Below, one piece after another: positions 1 through 5,927 of a stretch of 24,546 nt of DNA (the stretch's first letter is position 1; each line of letters starts with the position of its first letter). The notes beneath the pieces are model-generated. The model was not told the origin of the DNA. It did not search any database and saw only the letters and a program-made list of their open reading frames with translations. A program made the translations under genes and the position numbers. Source of the DNA: Kiritimatiellia bacterium (lineage in GTDB: Bacteria > Verrucomicrobiota > Kiritimatiellia > RFP12 > UBA1067); assembly GCA_017547265.1 (NCBI GenBank), contig JAFYQC010000278.1:1-24546 (forward strand), in the 5' to 3' direction.

Positions 1-1
1 C

Positions 2-175
2 AGCGTAATCGGCGACCATACCGTGATGTTCGCGGGCGATGTCGAGCGCGTCGAGCTCACGCACCGTGCGCAGAGCCGCGAGGCATTTGCCGCAGGCGCC
101 CTGAAGGCCGTCGTCTGGGCGGCTGGCAAGCATCCTGGCGCATACAACATGCGCCATGTGCTCGGTTTCGACTGA
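2..175 (+). CDS. dapB: 4-hydroxy-tetrahydrodipicolinate reductase, C-terminal end (partial)
   Basis: This is the last 57 codons of a gene that enters from the left edge. DapB reduces hydroxy-tetrahydrodipicolinate with NAD(P)H in the diaminopimelate/lysine pathway in the cytoplasm. The visible residues match the conserved DapB C-terminus: [20 protein letters not shown], then a helix with the pattern [12 protein letters not shown], then [15 protein letters not shown] before TGA. The nucleotide-binding N-terminus and the catalytic His/Lys lie outside the window. The next gene has its own promoter just downstream, so dapB probably ends its transcription unit here, although no clear terminator is visible. 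The family call rests on this tail alone but the motif is distinctive. Confidence 0.88.
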   Translation, partial: SVIGDHTVMFAGDVERVELTHRAQSREAFAAGALKAVVWAAGKHPGAYNMRHVLGFD

Positions 176-217
176 GCGTTTCGTCTGCAAAGACCAGGTG
201 ACCACCGAGCGGATTTG

Positions 218-226
218 TGGTATACT
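218..226 (+). promoter_or_regulatory. Extended -10 promoter, leaderless start of the DUF1080 gene
   Basis: TGGTATACT is an extended -10 (TGN plus TATACT). It ends 7 bases before the ATG at 234, so transcription should begin at or next to the start codon. No Shine-Dalgarno sequence lies between them. The -35 is poor; GTGACC at 198-203 has the right spacing. Confidence 0.7.
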
Positions 227-233
227 ACCTGGC

Positions 234-1196
234 ATGAACACGAAAATCCTATCTATGTTGGCGGCGGGGCTTGCCCTTGCCGGATGCTGCACTTGTGATT
301 TCGGCGTTGATCCCAAGGATCCTGTCGTCGGCAACTGGGGCCTCAAGCTCGGTTATGCGAGCATGAACGCCGGACACATGATTGTCTCTCGCGACGCGAA
401 CGGCGCGGCGCAGGCACTCGTCCTCTGGCGCTGGGCGTCTCCGATCCCGATGAAGAACGTCGTCCTCGACGGCAACAAGATTACGTTCGACCATCCGTGG
501 GGCTTCAAGTTCGAAGGCACTGTCGATGGCAACAAGCTCGTCGCTACTACCGTCAAGAAGGACGGCAAGCCCGAGACGACCGTCGAGGGTTGGCGCAATC
601 CCGTCATCAAGCCCGCGTCGACGAAGGACGCGAAGCTCGGCGAGCCGATCGACCTTCTCGCTAACGGCCTCGACGGCTGGAAGCTTATGGACGACAAGGC
701 CAAGAACGGCTGGAAGTTCAAGGACGGCGTCCTTTCCAACGAGCTTGGTCTCAAGCCCGATGGCTCCTGGGCGGGTGGCGGTGCGAACCTTATGTCAAAG
801 CGCGCCGACTTCTATGACTTCAACCTCGAGTACGACGTGCGCGTTCCGAAGAAGTCCAACTCGGGTGTCTACCTTCGTGGTCGTTACGAGTGCCAGGTGC
901 TTGACAGCTATGGCCAGCCCGTGAACGAGCACAACATGGCCGCCTACTACGGCCGCGTCGTGCCGAAGGTTGCCGCAGAGAAGCCGGCGGGCGAGTGGCA
1001 GCATGTCTCCGTCACGCTCTACAAGCGCCATCTCACCGTCGTCCTCAACGGCGTCACGATCATCGAGGATGCGCCTGTCGTCGGCATCACTGGCGGTGCG
1101 ATCGACGCGAACGAGTTTGTTCCTGGTCCGATCTACCTCCAGGGCGACCACTCCGACGCGGACTACAAGAACATGATCTTGCGTCCGGCGATATAA
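234..1196 (+). CDS. Lipoprotein with DUF1080 (3-keto-disaccharide hydrolase) domain
   Basis: A 320-residue exported lipoprotein. The start at 234 is preferred over an upstream in-frame ATG at 156 because it gives a clean lipoprotein signal peptide with lipobox LAGC (lipidated Cys18), and because a -10 element sits 7 bases upstream. Residues 28-120 form a small beta-rich region with a repeated W/G pattern. Residues 140-320 look like a DUF1080/3-keto-disaccharide hydrolase domain: the LLANGLDGWK opening, GWKFKDGVLSN, then SNSGVYLRGRYECQVLDSYG, the WQHVSVTLYKRHLTVVLNG strand pair and a terminal GPIYLQGDHSDADYKNMILRP. The fold is concanavalin-like, and family members act on glycans or 3-keto-glycosides in the periplasm. 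The substrate is unknown. A strong terminator follows directly, so this is probably a monocistronic leaderless gene. Confidence 0.85.
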   Translation: MNTKILSMLAAGLALAGCCTCDFGVDPKDPVVGNWGLKLGYASMNAGHMIVSRDANGAAQALVLWRWASPIPMKNVVLDGNKITFDHPWGFKFEGTVDGNKLVATTVKKDGKPETTVEGWRNPVIKPASTKDAKLGEPIDLLANGLDGWKLMDDKAKNGWKFKDGVLSNELGLKPDGSWAGGGANLMSKRADFYDFNLEYDVRVPKKSNSGVYLRGRYECQVLDSYGQPVNEHNMAAYYGRVVPKVAAEKPAGEWQHVSVTLYKRHLTVVLNGVTIIEDAPVVGITGGAIDANEFVPGPIYLQGDHSDADYKNMILRPAI

Positions 1197-1202
1197 ACGC
1201 CG

Positions 1203-1235
1203 AAAAAACCCCCTTGCGCGCGCAAGGGGGTTTTT
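1203..1235 (+). terminator. Rho-independent terminator after the DUF1080 gene
   Basis: A perfect inverted repeat (CCCCCTTGCGC at 1209-1219, GCGCAAGGGGG at 1220-1230) is preceded by six A and followed by five T. It can act in both directions. Its left arm also contains the -35 of the tRNA promoter, and its T tract lies in that promoter's spacer. Confidence 0.9.
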
Positions 1236-1243
1236 GGTATACT
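1214..1243 (+). promoter_or_regulatory. Promoter P1 for tRNA-Ala and tRNA-Arg, overlapping the terminator
   Basis: TTGCGC at 1214-1219, an 18-base spacer and TATACT at 1238-1243 preceded by the extended -10 dinucleotide (TGG). The tRNA-Ala gene begins 20 bases after the -10. The same TTGCGC/TATACT pair recurs before tRNA-Leu. Confidence 0.75.
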
Positions 1244-1263
1244 ATACGCCGTTTCCACGGATT

Positions 1264-1339
1264 GGGGAAGTAGCTCAGTTGGTAGAGCATCACGTTCGCA
1301 ACGTGGGGGTCGAGAGTTCGAATCTCTTCTTCTCCACCA
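1264..1339 (+). tRNA. tRNA-Ala (anticodon CGC)
   Basis: A 76-base cloverleaf with encoded CCA. The acceptor is GGGGAAG paired with CTTCTCC, which contains the G3-U70 wobble that defines alanine tRNAs. The D-loop has AGCTCAGTTGGTAGAGC. The anticodon stem TCACG/CGTGG closes the loop TTCGCAA, so the anticodon is CGC and reads GCG. The T-arm contains GTTCGAATC. First of four clustered tRNAs. Confidence 0.95.
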
Positions 1340-1358
1340 TCCTTTCCGGAGGCTACGT

Positions 1359-1435
1359 GGGACTGTAGCTCAACTGGACAGAGCGACGGTTTCCTAAACC
1401 GTAGGTTCCGGGTTCGATTCCCGGCAGTCCCACCA
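1359..1435 (+). tRNA. tRNA-Arg (anticodon CCT)
   Basis: A 77-base cloverleaf with encoded CCA. Acceptor GGGACTG pairs fully with CAGTCCC. Anticodon stem ACGGT/ACCGT closes TTCCTAA, giving anticodon CCT, which reads AGG. The T-arm is CCGGGTTCGATTCCCGG. It lies 19 bases after tRNA-Ala with no promoter between them, so the two are probably cotranscribed. Confidence 0.95.
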
Positions 1436-1459
1436 AGACGCCGATTTAAAATACCCCCC

Positions 1460-1488
1460 TTGCGCGTGTGTCTGACATTTGGTATACT
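1460..1488 (+). promoter_or_regulatory. Promoter P2 for tRNA-Leu and tRNA-Glu
   Basis: TTGCGC at 1460-1465, a 17-base spacer and TATACT at 1483-1488 preceded by TGG. The segment 1447-1490 is an imperfect copy of the terminator/promoter block at 1203-1245. It keeps AAAATAC, CCCCC, TTGCGCG and TTTGGTATACTAT but has lost the right arm of the terminator hairpin. tRNA-Leu begins 12 bases after the -10. Confidence 0.8.
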
Positions 1489-1499
1489 ATCTCCCCGTC

Positions 1500-1584
1500 G
1501 CACCTGTGGTGAAATTGGCACACACGCTAGATTCAGGTTCTAGTGCCGCAAGGCTTGTGGGTTCAAGTCCCACCAGGTGCACCA
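1500..1584 (+). tRNA. tRNA-Leu (anticodon CAG)
   Basis: An 85-base class II tRNA with a long variable arm and encoded CCA. Acceptor GCACCTG pairs with CAGGTGC. Anticodon stem CTAGA/TCTAG closes TTCAGGT, giving anticodon CAG, which reads CTG. The variable arm TGCCGCAAGGCT and the T-arm GTGGGTTCAAGTCCCAC are clear. Confidence 0.95.
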
Positions 1585-1591
1585 AGAAGCT

Positions 1592-1666
1592 GGCCCCTTC
1601 GTCTATCGGCTAGGACATCTGGTTCTCATCCAGGTAAGAGGAGTTCGACTCTCCTAGGGGCTGCCA
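1592..1666 (+). tRNA. tRNA-Glu (anticodon CTC)
   Basis: A 75-base cloverleaf with encoded CCA. Acceptor GGCCCCT pairs with AGGGGCT, with a G-U at the first pair and discriminator G. The D-arm TCGTCTATCGGCTAGGACA is typical of glutamate tRNAs. Anticodon stem TCTGG/CCAGG closes TTCTCAT, giving anticodon CTC, which reads GAG. It lies 7 bases after tRNA-Leu and only 16 bases before the next protein gene. Confidence 0.95.
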
Positions 1667-1682
1667 AACCAAAACTGGGACA

Positions 1683-3548
1683 ATGCCTGCGGCAACAGTG
1701 AAGAAAGCGGCGAAATTCCTGCTTAAGACGGTGAAGTGGACCTTCATCGTTTTTTGCGTCTTTCTGGGGAGCTTGTTCTTCCGCGAGCAGCGGATTCCCG
1801 CCGATTGGGTTGTGTCTGCCGTAAGTTCGCATGTTCCGTCGAACATAGTGTTCAAGTGCGATTCTGCGGCGTTTGGCTTTCGTCGCGGCGCGCGAATGCG
1901 CGGCGTCCGGCTCTATGACCGCGAGAGGATGGATCCAGTCAAGGCCGTTGTCAGCGCCGATAGCGCATCCATTGACTTTTTCCTTCGGCGCGTTCGCATC
2001 GTCGGGCTCAAGATCCCTCGTCTGCACGACGGCTACTATTTGCCAGGGAACCTCGAACGTAACGGTCGCTTGGACGTGGAGATTCCCGACGTGCCGTCGT
2101 TTTCGCTTACACTTGTCCGACCCGACGTGCTTGGCATTGCGCCAGAGAGGGTCGTCGCGACGGTGAGGACGAATCCACGACGGGCCGAATTCAACGATGT
2201 TTGCGTCTCTTGGCCTGACATAGACCGCGCCATGTCGGTAAACGGCTCGGCATACATCGATTTCGATGAGCAGCGCTTTCACGCCGTGGCGCGCGGCGAG
2301 GCCCGCCAGTCGCACATAAGGCCGCTTTTGGTCACGCTCGACGTGCCCTCTGCGATCAGCTACATGGACGCGTTCACGGGCGTTACGGAGCCAGTGCCGG
2401 TGTCTGCGTCGTGGGATGTCAATATCGTCAACAACGACTTTCGCATGCAGCTCGACTTGCATCCGATGCTCGGCCGCTACAACGGCGTTCCGATGCGCCG
2501 AGTCGACGGCGAGCTTGGCCTTGAAGTCTGCACGCGCGGGACCAACCTTAACTGCGTGACGACGATAGGCCCGCTTTCTGCGCTTGACCCCAAGGGGCGC
2601 GCTCTTGACGGTCGGCTCGCCGTGGTGGTGACTAACGATGTGACGCGGCTTGAGTTCGATGCGAAGTCTGGGCTTGCGCTCAAGGACATTCTGTCCATTG
2701 CCGACTGCCTTAACGACGGAACGCTCGACTGTGTGTCGTGCGAGACGCCGCCGGAGATCGCCGTCGCGGGAGTTCTCATGCCGGATCCCGAGAAACAGGC
2801 CGAGAACAACATTCACGGCACGGTTTCGTTCGCGCGAGGCGTGTTTTTCGAATCTCCTGTCGAGGACGTGTCTTTTTCCTATTCCTATGTCGGCGACACG
2901 ATATCGTTCGACAACATATCTTTGCGTGGCAAGGAGGGTGGTCACTACACTGGCAAGGCGAAGCTTCATGTCCCGGCATCCGATCCGGACTCGGCGTCAT
3001 TCTCGCTGGCGTTTTCATGCCGCGACGGGTCGCTCGGAGAGATTGCCGAGGCCCTTGGCAGCGACTTCGGCGGCAGGCACGGCGTTGTAAACAGCGAAGT
3101 GGAAATTACCGGCCCCATCTCGACCAATCTGTATCCGCATATCAACGGTCGCGGAAGAGTTCGTGTTACGGAAGGGCGTCTTGCGCAGATGAAGCTTTTC
3201 ATGGGGCTAACCGACTACCTCGCGGCGAACGTGCCCGGCGTTGCGTCGCTCGTCAACCAGTCGCAGGCGTCTGTCGACTATACGATCACGAACGGCGTTT
3301 TTGCTTCCGACAACATTTTCATAGAAGGCGACGTGTTCTCAATCAAGGCCTCAGGCACCTACGACATTCCTGCGGACAAGCTCAATTTCACCGTGCGTTT
3401 GCAGCTCCTTAAGAACGATTCCTTCCTTGGAAAGCTTGTACACCCAGTGATGTTCCCGTTCACGAAGCTCCTTTTGGAGTTCAAGGTGACGGGGTCTGCT
3501 GACGATCCGAAGTGGAACTACATAAGTGTTTTGGATAGGATATTGTAG
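1683..3548 (+). CDS. AsmA-like / AsmA C-terminal domain membrane-anchored protein
   Basis: A 621-residue protein with a basic N-terminus and one membrane anchor (residues about 18-33, WTFIVFCVFLGSLFF), followed by a long beta-strand-rich envelope domain. The C-terminal third has the hallmarks of AsmA/TamB-like proteins: short repeated strands such as GHYTGKAKLHV, INGRGRVRVTEGRLAQMKLFMGLTDYLA, then DYTITNGVFASDNIFIEGDVFSIKASGTYD and a final LLLEFKVTGSADDPKW, which resembles the usual end of AsmA modules. Such proteins bridge the periplasm and are implicated in phospholipid transport or outer-membrane assembly. The ATG follows tRNA-Glu by 16 bases with no separate promoter or strong Shine-Dalgarno, so it may be read from the tRNA promoter. 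The family is likely; the exact role is unknown. Confidence 0.75.
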   Translation: MPAATVKKAAKFLLKTVKWTFIVFCVFLGSLFFREQRIPADWVVSAVSSHVPSNIVFKCDSAAFGFRRGARMRGVRLYDRERMDPVKAVVSADSASIDFFLRRVRIVGLKIPRLHDGYYLPGNLERNGRLDVEIPDVPSFSLTLVRPDVLGIAPERVVATVRTNPRRAEFNDVCVSWPDIDRAMSVNGSAYIDFDEQRFHAVARGEARQSHIRPLLVTLDVPSAISYMDAFTGVTEPVPVSASWDVNIVNNDFRMQLDLHPMLGRYNGVPMRRVDGELGLEVCTRGTNLNCVTTIGPLSALDPKGRALDGRLAVVVTNDVTRLEFDAKSGLALKDILSIADCLNDGTLDCVSCETPPEIAVAGVLMPDPEKQAENNIHGTVSFARGVFFESPVEDVSFSYSYVGDTISFDNISLRGKEGGHYTGKAKLHVPASDPDSASFSLAFSCRDGSLGEIAEALGSDFGGRHGVVNSEVEITGPISTNLYPHINGRGRVRVTEGRLAQMKLFMGLTDYLAANVPGVASLVNQSQASVDYTITNGVFASDNIFIEGDVFSIKASGTYDIPADKLNFTVRLQLLKNDSFLGKLVHPVMFPFTKLLLEFKVTGSADDPKWNYISVLDRIL

Positions 3549-3705
3549 GGGTCAGGGGTCAGTAGTTAGGGGTCAGTAGTTGGAGTTCAGAGTTGGAGTT
3601 GGAGAGTGGAGAGGAGATTTAGGGGTCAGGAGTCAGTAGTTAGGAGTCAGGGGTCAGTAGTCAGGGGTCAGGAGTCAGTAGGCAGGAGTCAGGAATTAGG
3701 AGATA
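3548..3705 (+). repeat. Degenerate heptamer tandem repeat before ksgA
   Basis: About 160 bases with a 7-base period. Twelve units run in perfect register from 3622 to 3705: GGGGTCA, GGAGTCA, GTAGTTA, GGAGTCA, GGGGTCA, GTAGTCA, GGGGTCA, GGAGTCA, GTAGGCA, GGAGTCA, GGAATTA, GGAGATA. A related array starts at 3548 on the last base of the preceding stop codon, with a less regular middle (about 3590-3621). The final unit (GGAG at 3699-3702) sits 5 bases before the ksgA ATG and can serve as its ribosome binding site. Confidence 0.9.
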
Positions 3706-3707
3706 GG

Positions 3708-4613
3708 ATGAATCTTACGAGTCCGAGCCAGGTAAAGGCGTGGTGCATTGAGAACGGCTTCCACCCGAACAGGGTGCTTGGGCAGAACTTCCTCATCGAC
3801 CGCAACGCGCTCGAGGCCATCGTAGACGCAGGGCTTGCCGGCGTTGCGAAGGATAGCGGCGCGGCAATCCTCGAGATAGGCCCGGGGCTCGGCGTTCTCA
3901 CCGAAGAAATCTTGAAGCGCGGTTGTTCCGTGACGGCAGTCGAGAAGGATCCAGTCCTCGCCGCGCGGCTTGCGGAATCGCTCGGCAACCCTCCGAACCT
4001 GAACGTAGTTGAAGCCGACGCCCTCGATTGGATTGCCGATAGGGTCTGCTCTCCGAGCGGACCGCGGGCGCCTCGGAGAGACGCCCCTACCAGAACCGAT
4101 CTTGATTGCAACGACTATGACGATATCGTTCCGCAGTTCGACGCGATGGTGTCGAATCTTCCCTACCAGGCGGGAACGCGTATTCTGCTCGAACTTGTAC
4201 AGCGGCACGACATCCCGTCGATGACGGTGCTCGTGCAGACCGAGGTTGCGGAACGACTTGCAGCGAAGGAAGGGTCGAAGACGCGGGGGCTCGCGGGCGT
4301 CTGGGCGCAGCTCGACTATGATGTAAAAATCGTTCGAAAAGTCGCGGCGAGCTGCTTCTGGCCGCGCCCCGAGATCGGGTCATCCGTTATTACGCTTACG
4401 CGGCACGATAGAAATATTGCGCTTTCTGATAAGGAACGCGATGTTTTCCATCGTTTAACGAAAAAAGCCTTTGAGCATCGACGCAAACAGCTTGGCAGCA
4501 TATTCAAAGATTTGATACAATTATCTCTACGGGCTGAAGAGCTCGCAAACGAAGACTGGATAAACCTATCGAAAGGAATAGCAGAAAATGAAGACTCCAG
4601 AACAGTTTCTTGA
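3708..4613 (+). CDS. ksgA: 16S rRNA (adenine1518-N6/adenine1519-N6)-dimethyltransferase
   Basis: KsgA dimethylates two adjacent adenosines in the 3' hairpin of 16S rRNA during small-subunit maturation, using S-adenosylmethionine. The start at 3708 gives 301 residues and the usual opening; upstream in-frame sequence is only repeat. Visible motifs are LGQNFL (24-29), SAM motif I EIGPGLG (56-62), the acidic residue of VEKD (78-81), EADAL (102-106), the catalytic NLPY (150-153) and FWPRPEIGSSVITL near 217-230, with KKAFEHRRKQL (252-262) in the C-terminal helical domain. Residues about 112-143, between the SAM-binding loop and NLPY, are an unusual insertion coded by a palindromic repeat (4046-4092), yet the frame is open and all motifs remain. 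The gene overlaps the hexokinase start by 26 bases. Confidence 0.95.
   Translation: MNLTSPSQVKAWCIENGFHPNRVLGQNFLIDRNALEAIVDAGLAGVAKDSGAAILEIGPGLGVLTEEILKRGCSVTAVEKDPVLAARLAESLGNPPNLNVVEADALDWIADRVCSPSGPRAPRRDAPTRTDLDCNDYDDIVPQFDAMVSNLPYQAGTRILLELVQRHDIPSMTVLVQTEVAERLAAKEGSKTRGLAGVWAQLDYDVKIVRKVAASCFWPRPEIGSSVITLTRHDRNIALSDKERDVFHRLTKKAFEHRRKQLGSIFKDLIQLSLRAEELANEDWINLSKGIAENEDSRTVS
4046..4092 (+). repeat. REP-like palindromic element inside ksgA
   Basis: CTCTCCGAG (4049-4057) and CTCGGAGAG (4072-4080) form a 9-base-pair stem, followed by ACGCCCCTACC (4081-4091). The segment GGAGAGACGCCCCTACC closely resembles GGAGACGCGCCCCTACC inside coaB (22212-22228), so both belong to one family. It codes for extra KsgA residues of roughly SPSGPRAPRRDAPT without a stop. 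Confidence 0.8.
4492..4521 (+). promoter_or_regulatory. Candidate promoter for the hexokinase gene, inside ksgA
   Basis: TTGGCA (4492-4497), an 18-base spacer and TACAAT (4516-4521) preceded by TGA, matching the extended -10 seen elsewhere in this window. It would give a leader of about 60 bases before the ATG at 4588, which has a Shine-Dalgarno (AAAGGA at 4572-4577). Confidence 0.55.
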
Positions 4614-5874
4614 GGAGAATGGATTTGTCGCCGCGGCTGATCTTGACCGCGCCGCGCTTCTCTCCGCGTTTATTTCCGAGATGGAGAAGGGGCTTAAGGG
4701 CGAGCCCTCGTCTCTCATGATGATTCCGACATTTGTCGGCGTGAATGGCAAGATCCCCGAGGGCTCTTCCGCCGCTGTTCTCGACGCCGGCGGCACGAAC
4801 TTCCGCGGTGCAATCGTCTCGATTCCTCCGAAAATTTCCGACAAGCAGAACCAGCCGATGCCCGGCACGAAAGGCGAAGTCGACGAGGAGACGTTCTACA
4901 ATGCGTTCGCGGCCGAAGTGAAGCGTCTTGAGGGCAAGCCCAGCTGCAAGAAGCTCGGCTGGTGCTTCTCCTATCCAGCAGAAGCAACGAAGGACCTCGA
5001 CGCGAAGCTCGTCCGCTGGACGAAGAACATCAAGGCGCCCGCGATCGTCGGCCAGTTCGTCGGCAAGGAGCTCCTGAAGCGTACCGGCGGCGAGGGGATC
5101 GCAGTCGTTAACGACACTGTCGCGACTCTTCTCGCGGCGAAGGCGACTGAGGGCGATAAGACCTATTCTTCCTACATCGGCTTCATTCTCGGCACCGGTA
5201 CGAACACGGCCTATGTCGAGAAGAACAAGAACATCCTCAAGATGTCCGGCCTCGATCCCGAGGGCTCGATGATCATCAACGCCGAGTCGGGTGCGTTCGA
5301 CAAGGCGCCGCGCAGCAAGTTCGACGATGCGGCAGACGCGAAGACCGGCAATCCCGGAATCGGCCTTCTCGAGAAGATGATTGCTGGCGCGTATCTCGGC
5401 GGCGTCGGTCTCGAGATCTACAAGGCCGCCGCGAAGGAAGGGCTCTTCTCGAAGGAAGCGGCCAGCGCGCTTGGCGGGCTCGGCGCTCTTGAGACGATGG
5501 ACTTCGACAACTTCTGCGCAGGCTTCAAGAAAGAGGGCCGCGACAACGTGCTCGATACGATCTTCGCGAATCCCGACGACGCGAAGATGGCGAAGCGCCT
5601 CGGACTTCCCGTCTTCGAGCGCGCGGCCGTCCTCACGGCGGTGCAGCTCGCGGCGTTCGTCATCAAGTCCGGCGAGGGTGCCGATCCCTCCGCCCCCGTC
5701 GCGATCAACGCCGACGGCTCGACTTACTACAAGACGCGCGCGATTCCGTTTGACGCGACTGTGCGCCGCGAGCTCGATGAGATGCTCGTCCAGCGTCGCA
5801 ACGTGCACTACGCCATCACGCCCCAGGTCGACGACGCCCCGATGGTTGGCGCGGCGATTGCGGCGATGCTGTAG
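4588..5874 (+). CDS. Eukaryote-type hexokinase (hexokinase family)
   Basis: A 428-residue sugar kinase that should phosphorylate glucose or other hexoses with ATP. It belongs to the hexokinase family of eukaryotes rather than the short bacterial ROK or Glk glucokinases. The sequence shows phosphate-1 motif LDAGGTNFRG (65-74), FSYP (127-130), the WTKNIKA segment (144-150), phosphate-2 with catalytic Asp in VNDTVATLLAA (174-184), GFILGTGTNTAYVE (198-211), sugar-binding NAESGAF (231-237), a helix EKMIAGAYLGGVGLEIY (262-278) and the C-terminal adenosine motif VAINADGSTYYKT (371-383). A good Shine-Dalgarno (AAAGGA, 10 bases upstream) supports this start, which overlaps ksgA by 26 bases. Length is close to the usual 440-500 residue single-unit hexokinases. 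Substrate preference cannot be read from the sequence. Confidence 0.9.
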   Translation: MKTPEQFLEENGFVAAADLDRAALLSAFISEMEKGLKGEPSSLMMIPTFVGVNGKIPEGSSAAVLDAGGTNFRGAIVSIPPKISDKQNQPMPGTKGEVDEETFYNAFAAEVKRLEGKPSCKKLGWCFSYPAEATKDLDAKLVRWTKNIKAPAIVGQFVGKELLKRTGGEGIAVVNDTVATLLAAKATEGDKTYSSYIGFILGTGTNTAYVEKNKNILKMSGLDPEGSMIINAESGAFDKAPRSKFDDAADAKTGNPGIGLLEKMIAGAYLGGVGLEIYKAAAKEGLFSKEAASALGGLGALETMDFDNFCAGFKKEGRDNVLDTIFANPDDAKMAKRLGLPVFERAAVLTAVQLAAFVIKSGEGADPSAPVAINADGSTYYKTRAIPFDATVRRELDEMLVQRRNVHYAITPQVDDAPMVGAAIAAML

Positions 5875-5876
5875 TG

Positions 5877-5923
5877 TAGTGGCTAGTGACTAGTGGTTAG
5901 TGGTTGGAAAAATTAGTGGTTAG
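5877..5923 (+). repeat. Heptamer tandem repeat after the hexokinase gene
   Basis: Four 7-base units in register at 5877-5904 (TAGTGGC, TAGTGAC, TAGTGGT, TAGTGGT), then a partial copy TTAGTGGTTAG at 5913-5923. It fills almost the whole gap between the hexokinase stop and the foldase start, as the tract before ksgA does. Confidence 0.85.
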
Positions 5924-5927
5924 AAAA

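Noticed and set aside
1626..2969. Long minus-strand open frame (447 codons) opposite the AsmA-like gene
   Set aside because: Its protein is arginine- and histidine-rich with no motif, and it runs across tRNA-Glu. It is the shadow of a GC-rich gene on the + strand.
3548..3705. CRISPR array
   Set aside because: Units are 7 bases, continuous and degenerate, with no unique spacers and no cas genes nearby.
4040..4140. ksgA as a pseudogene broken by an insertion
   Set aside because: The frame stays open through the insertion and every catalytic motif on both sides is intact.
4504..5808. Minus-strand open frame (434 codons) opposite the hexokinase gene
   Set aside because: The + strand has all hexokinase motifs; the opposite frame has only low-complexity Arg/Glu/Ala-rich sequence.
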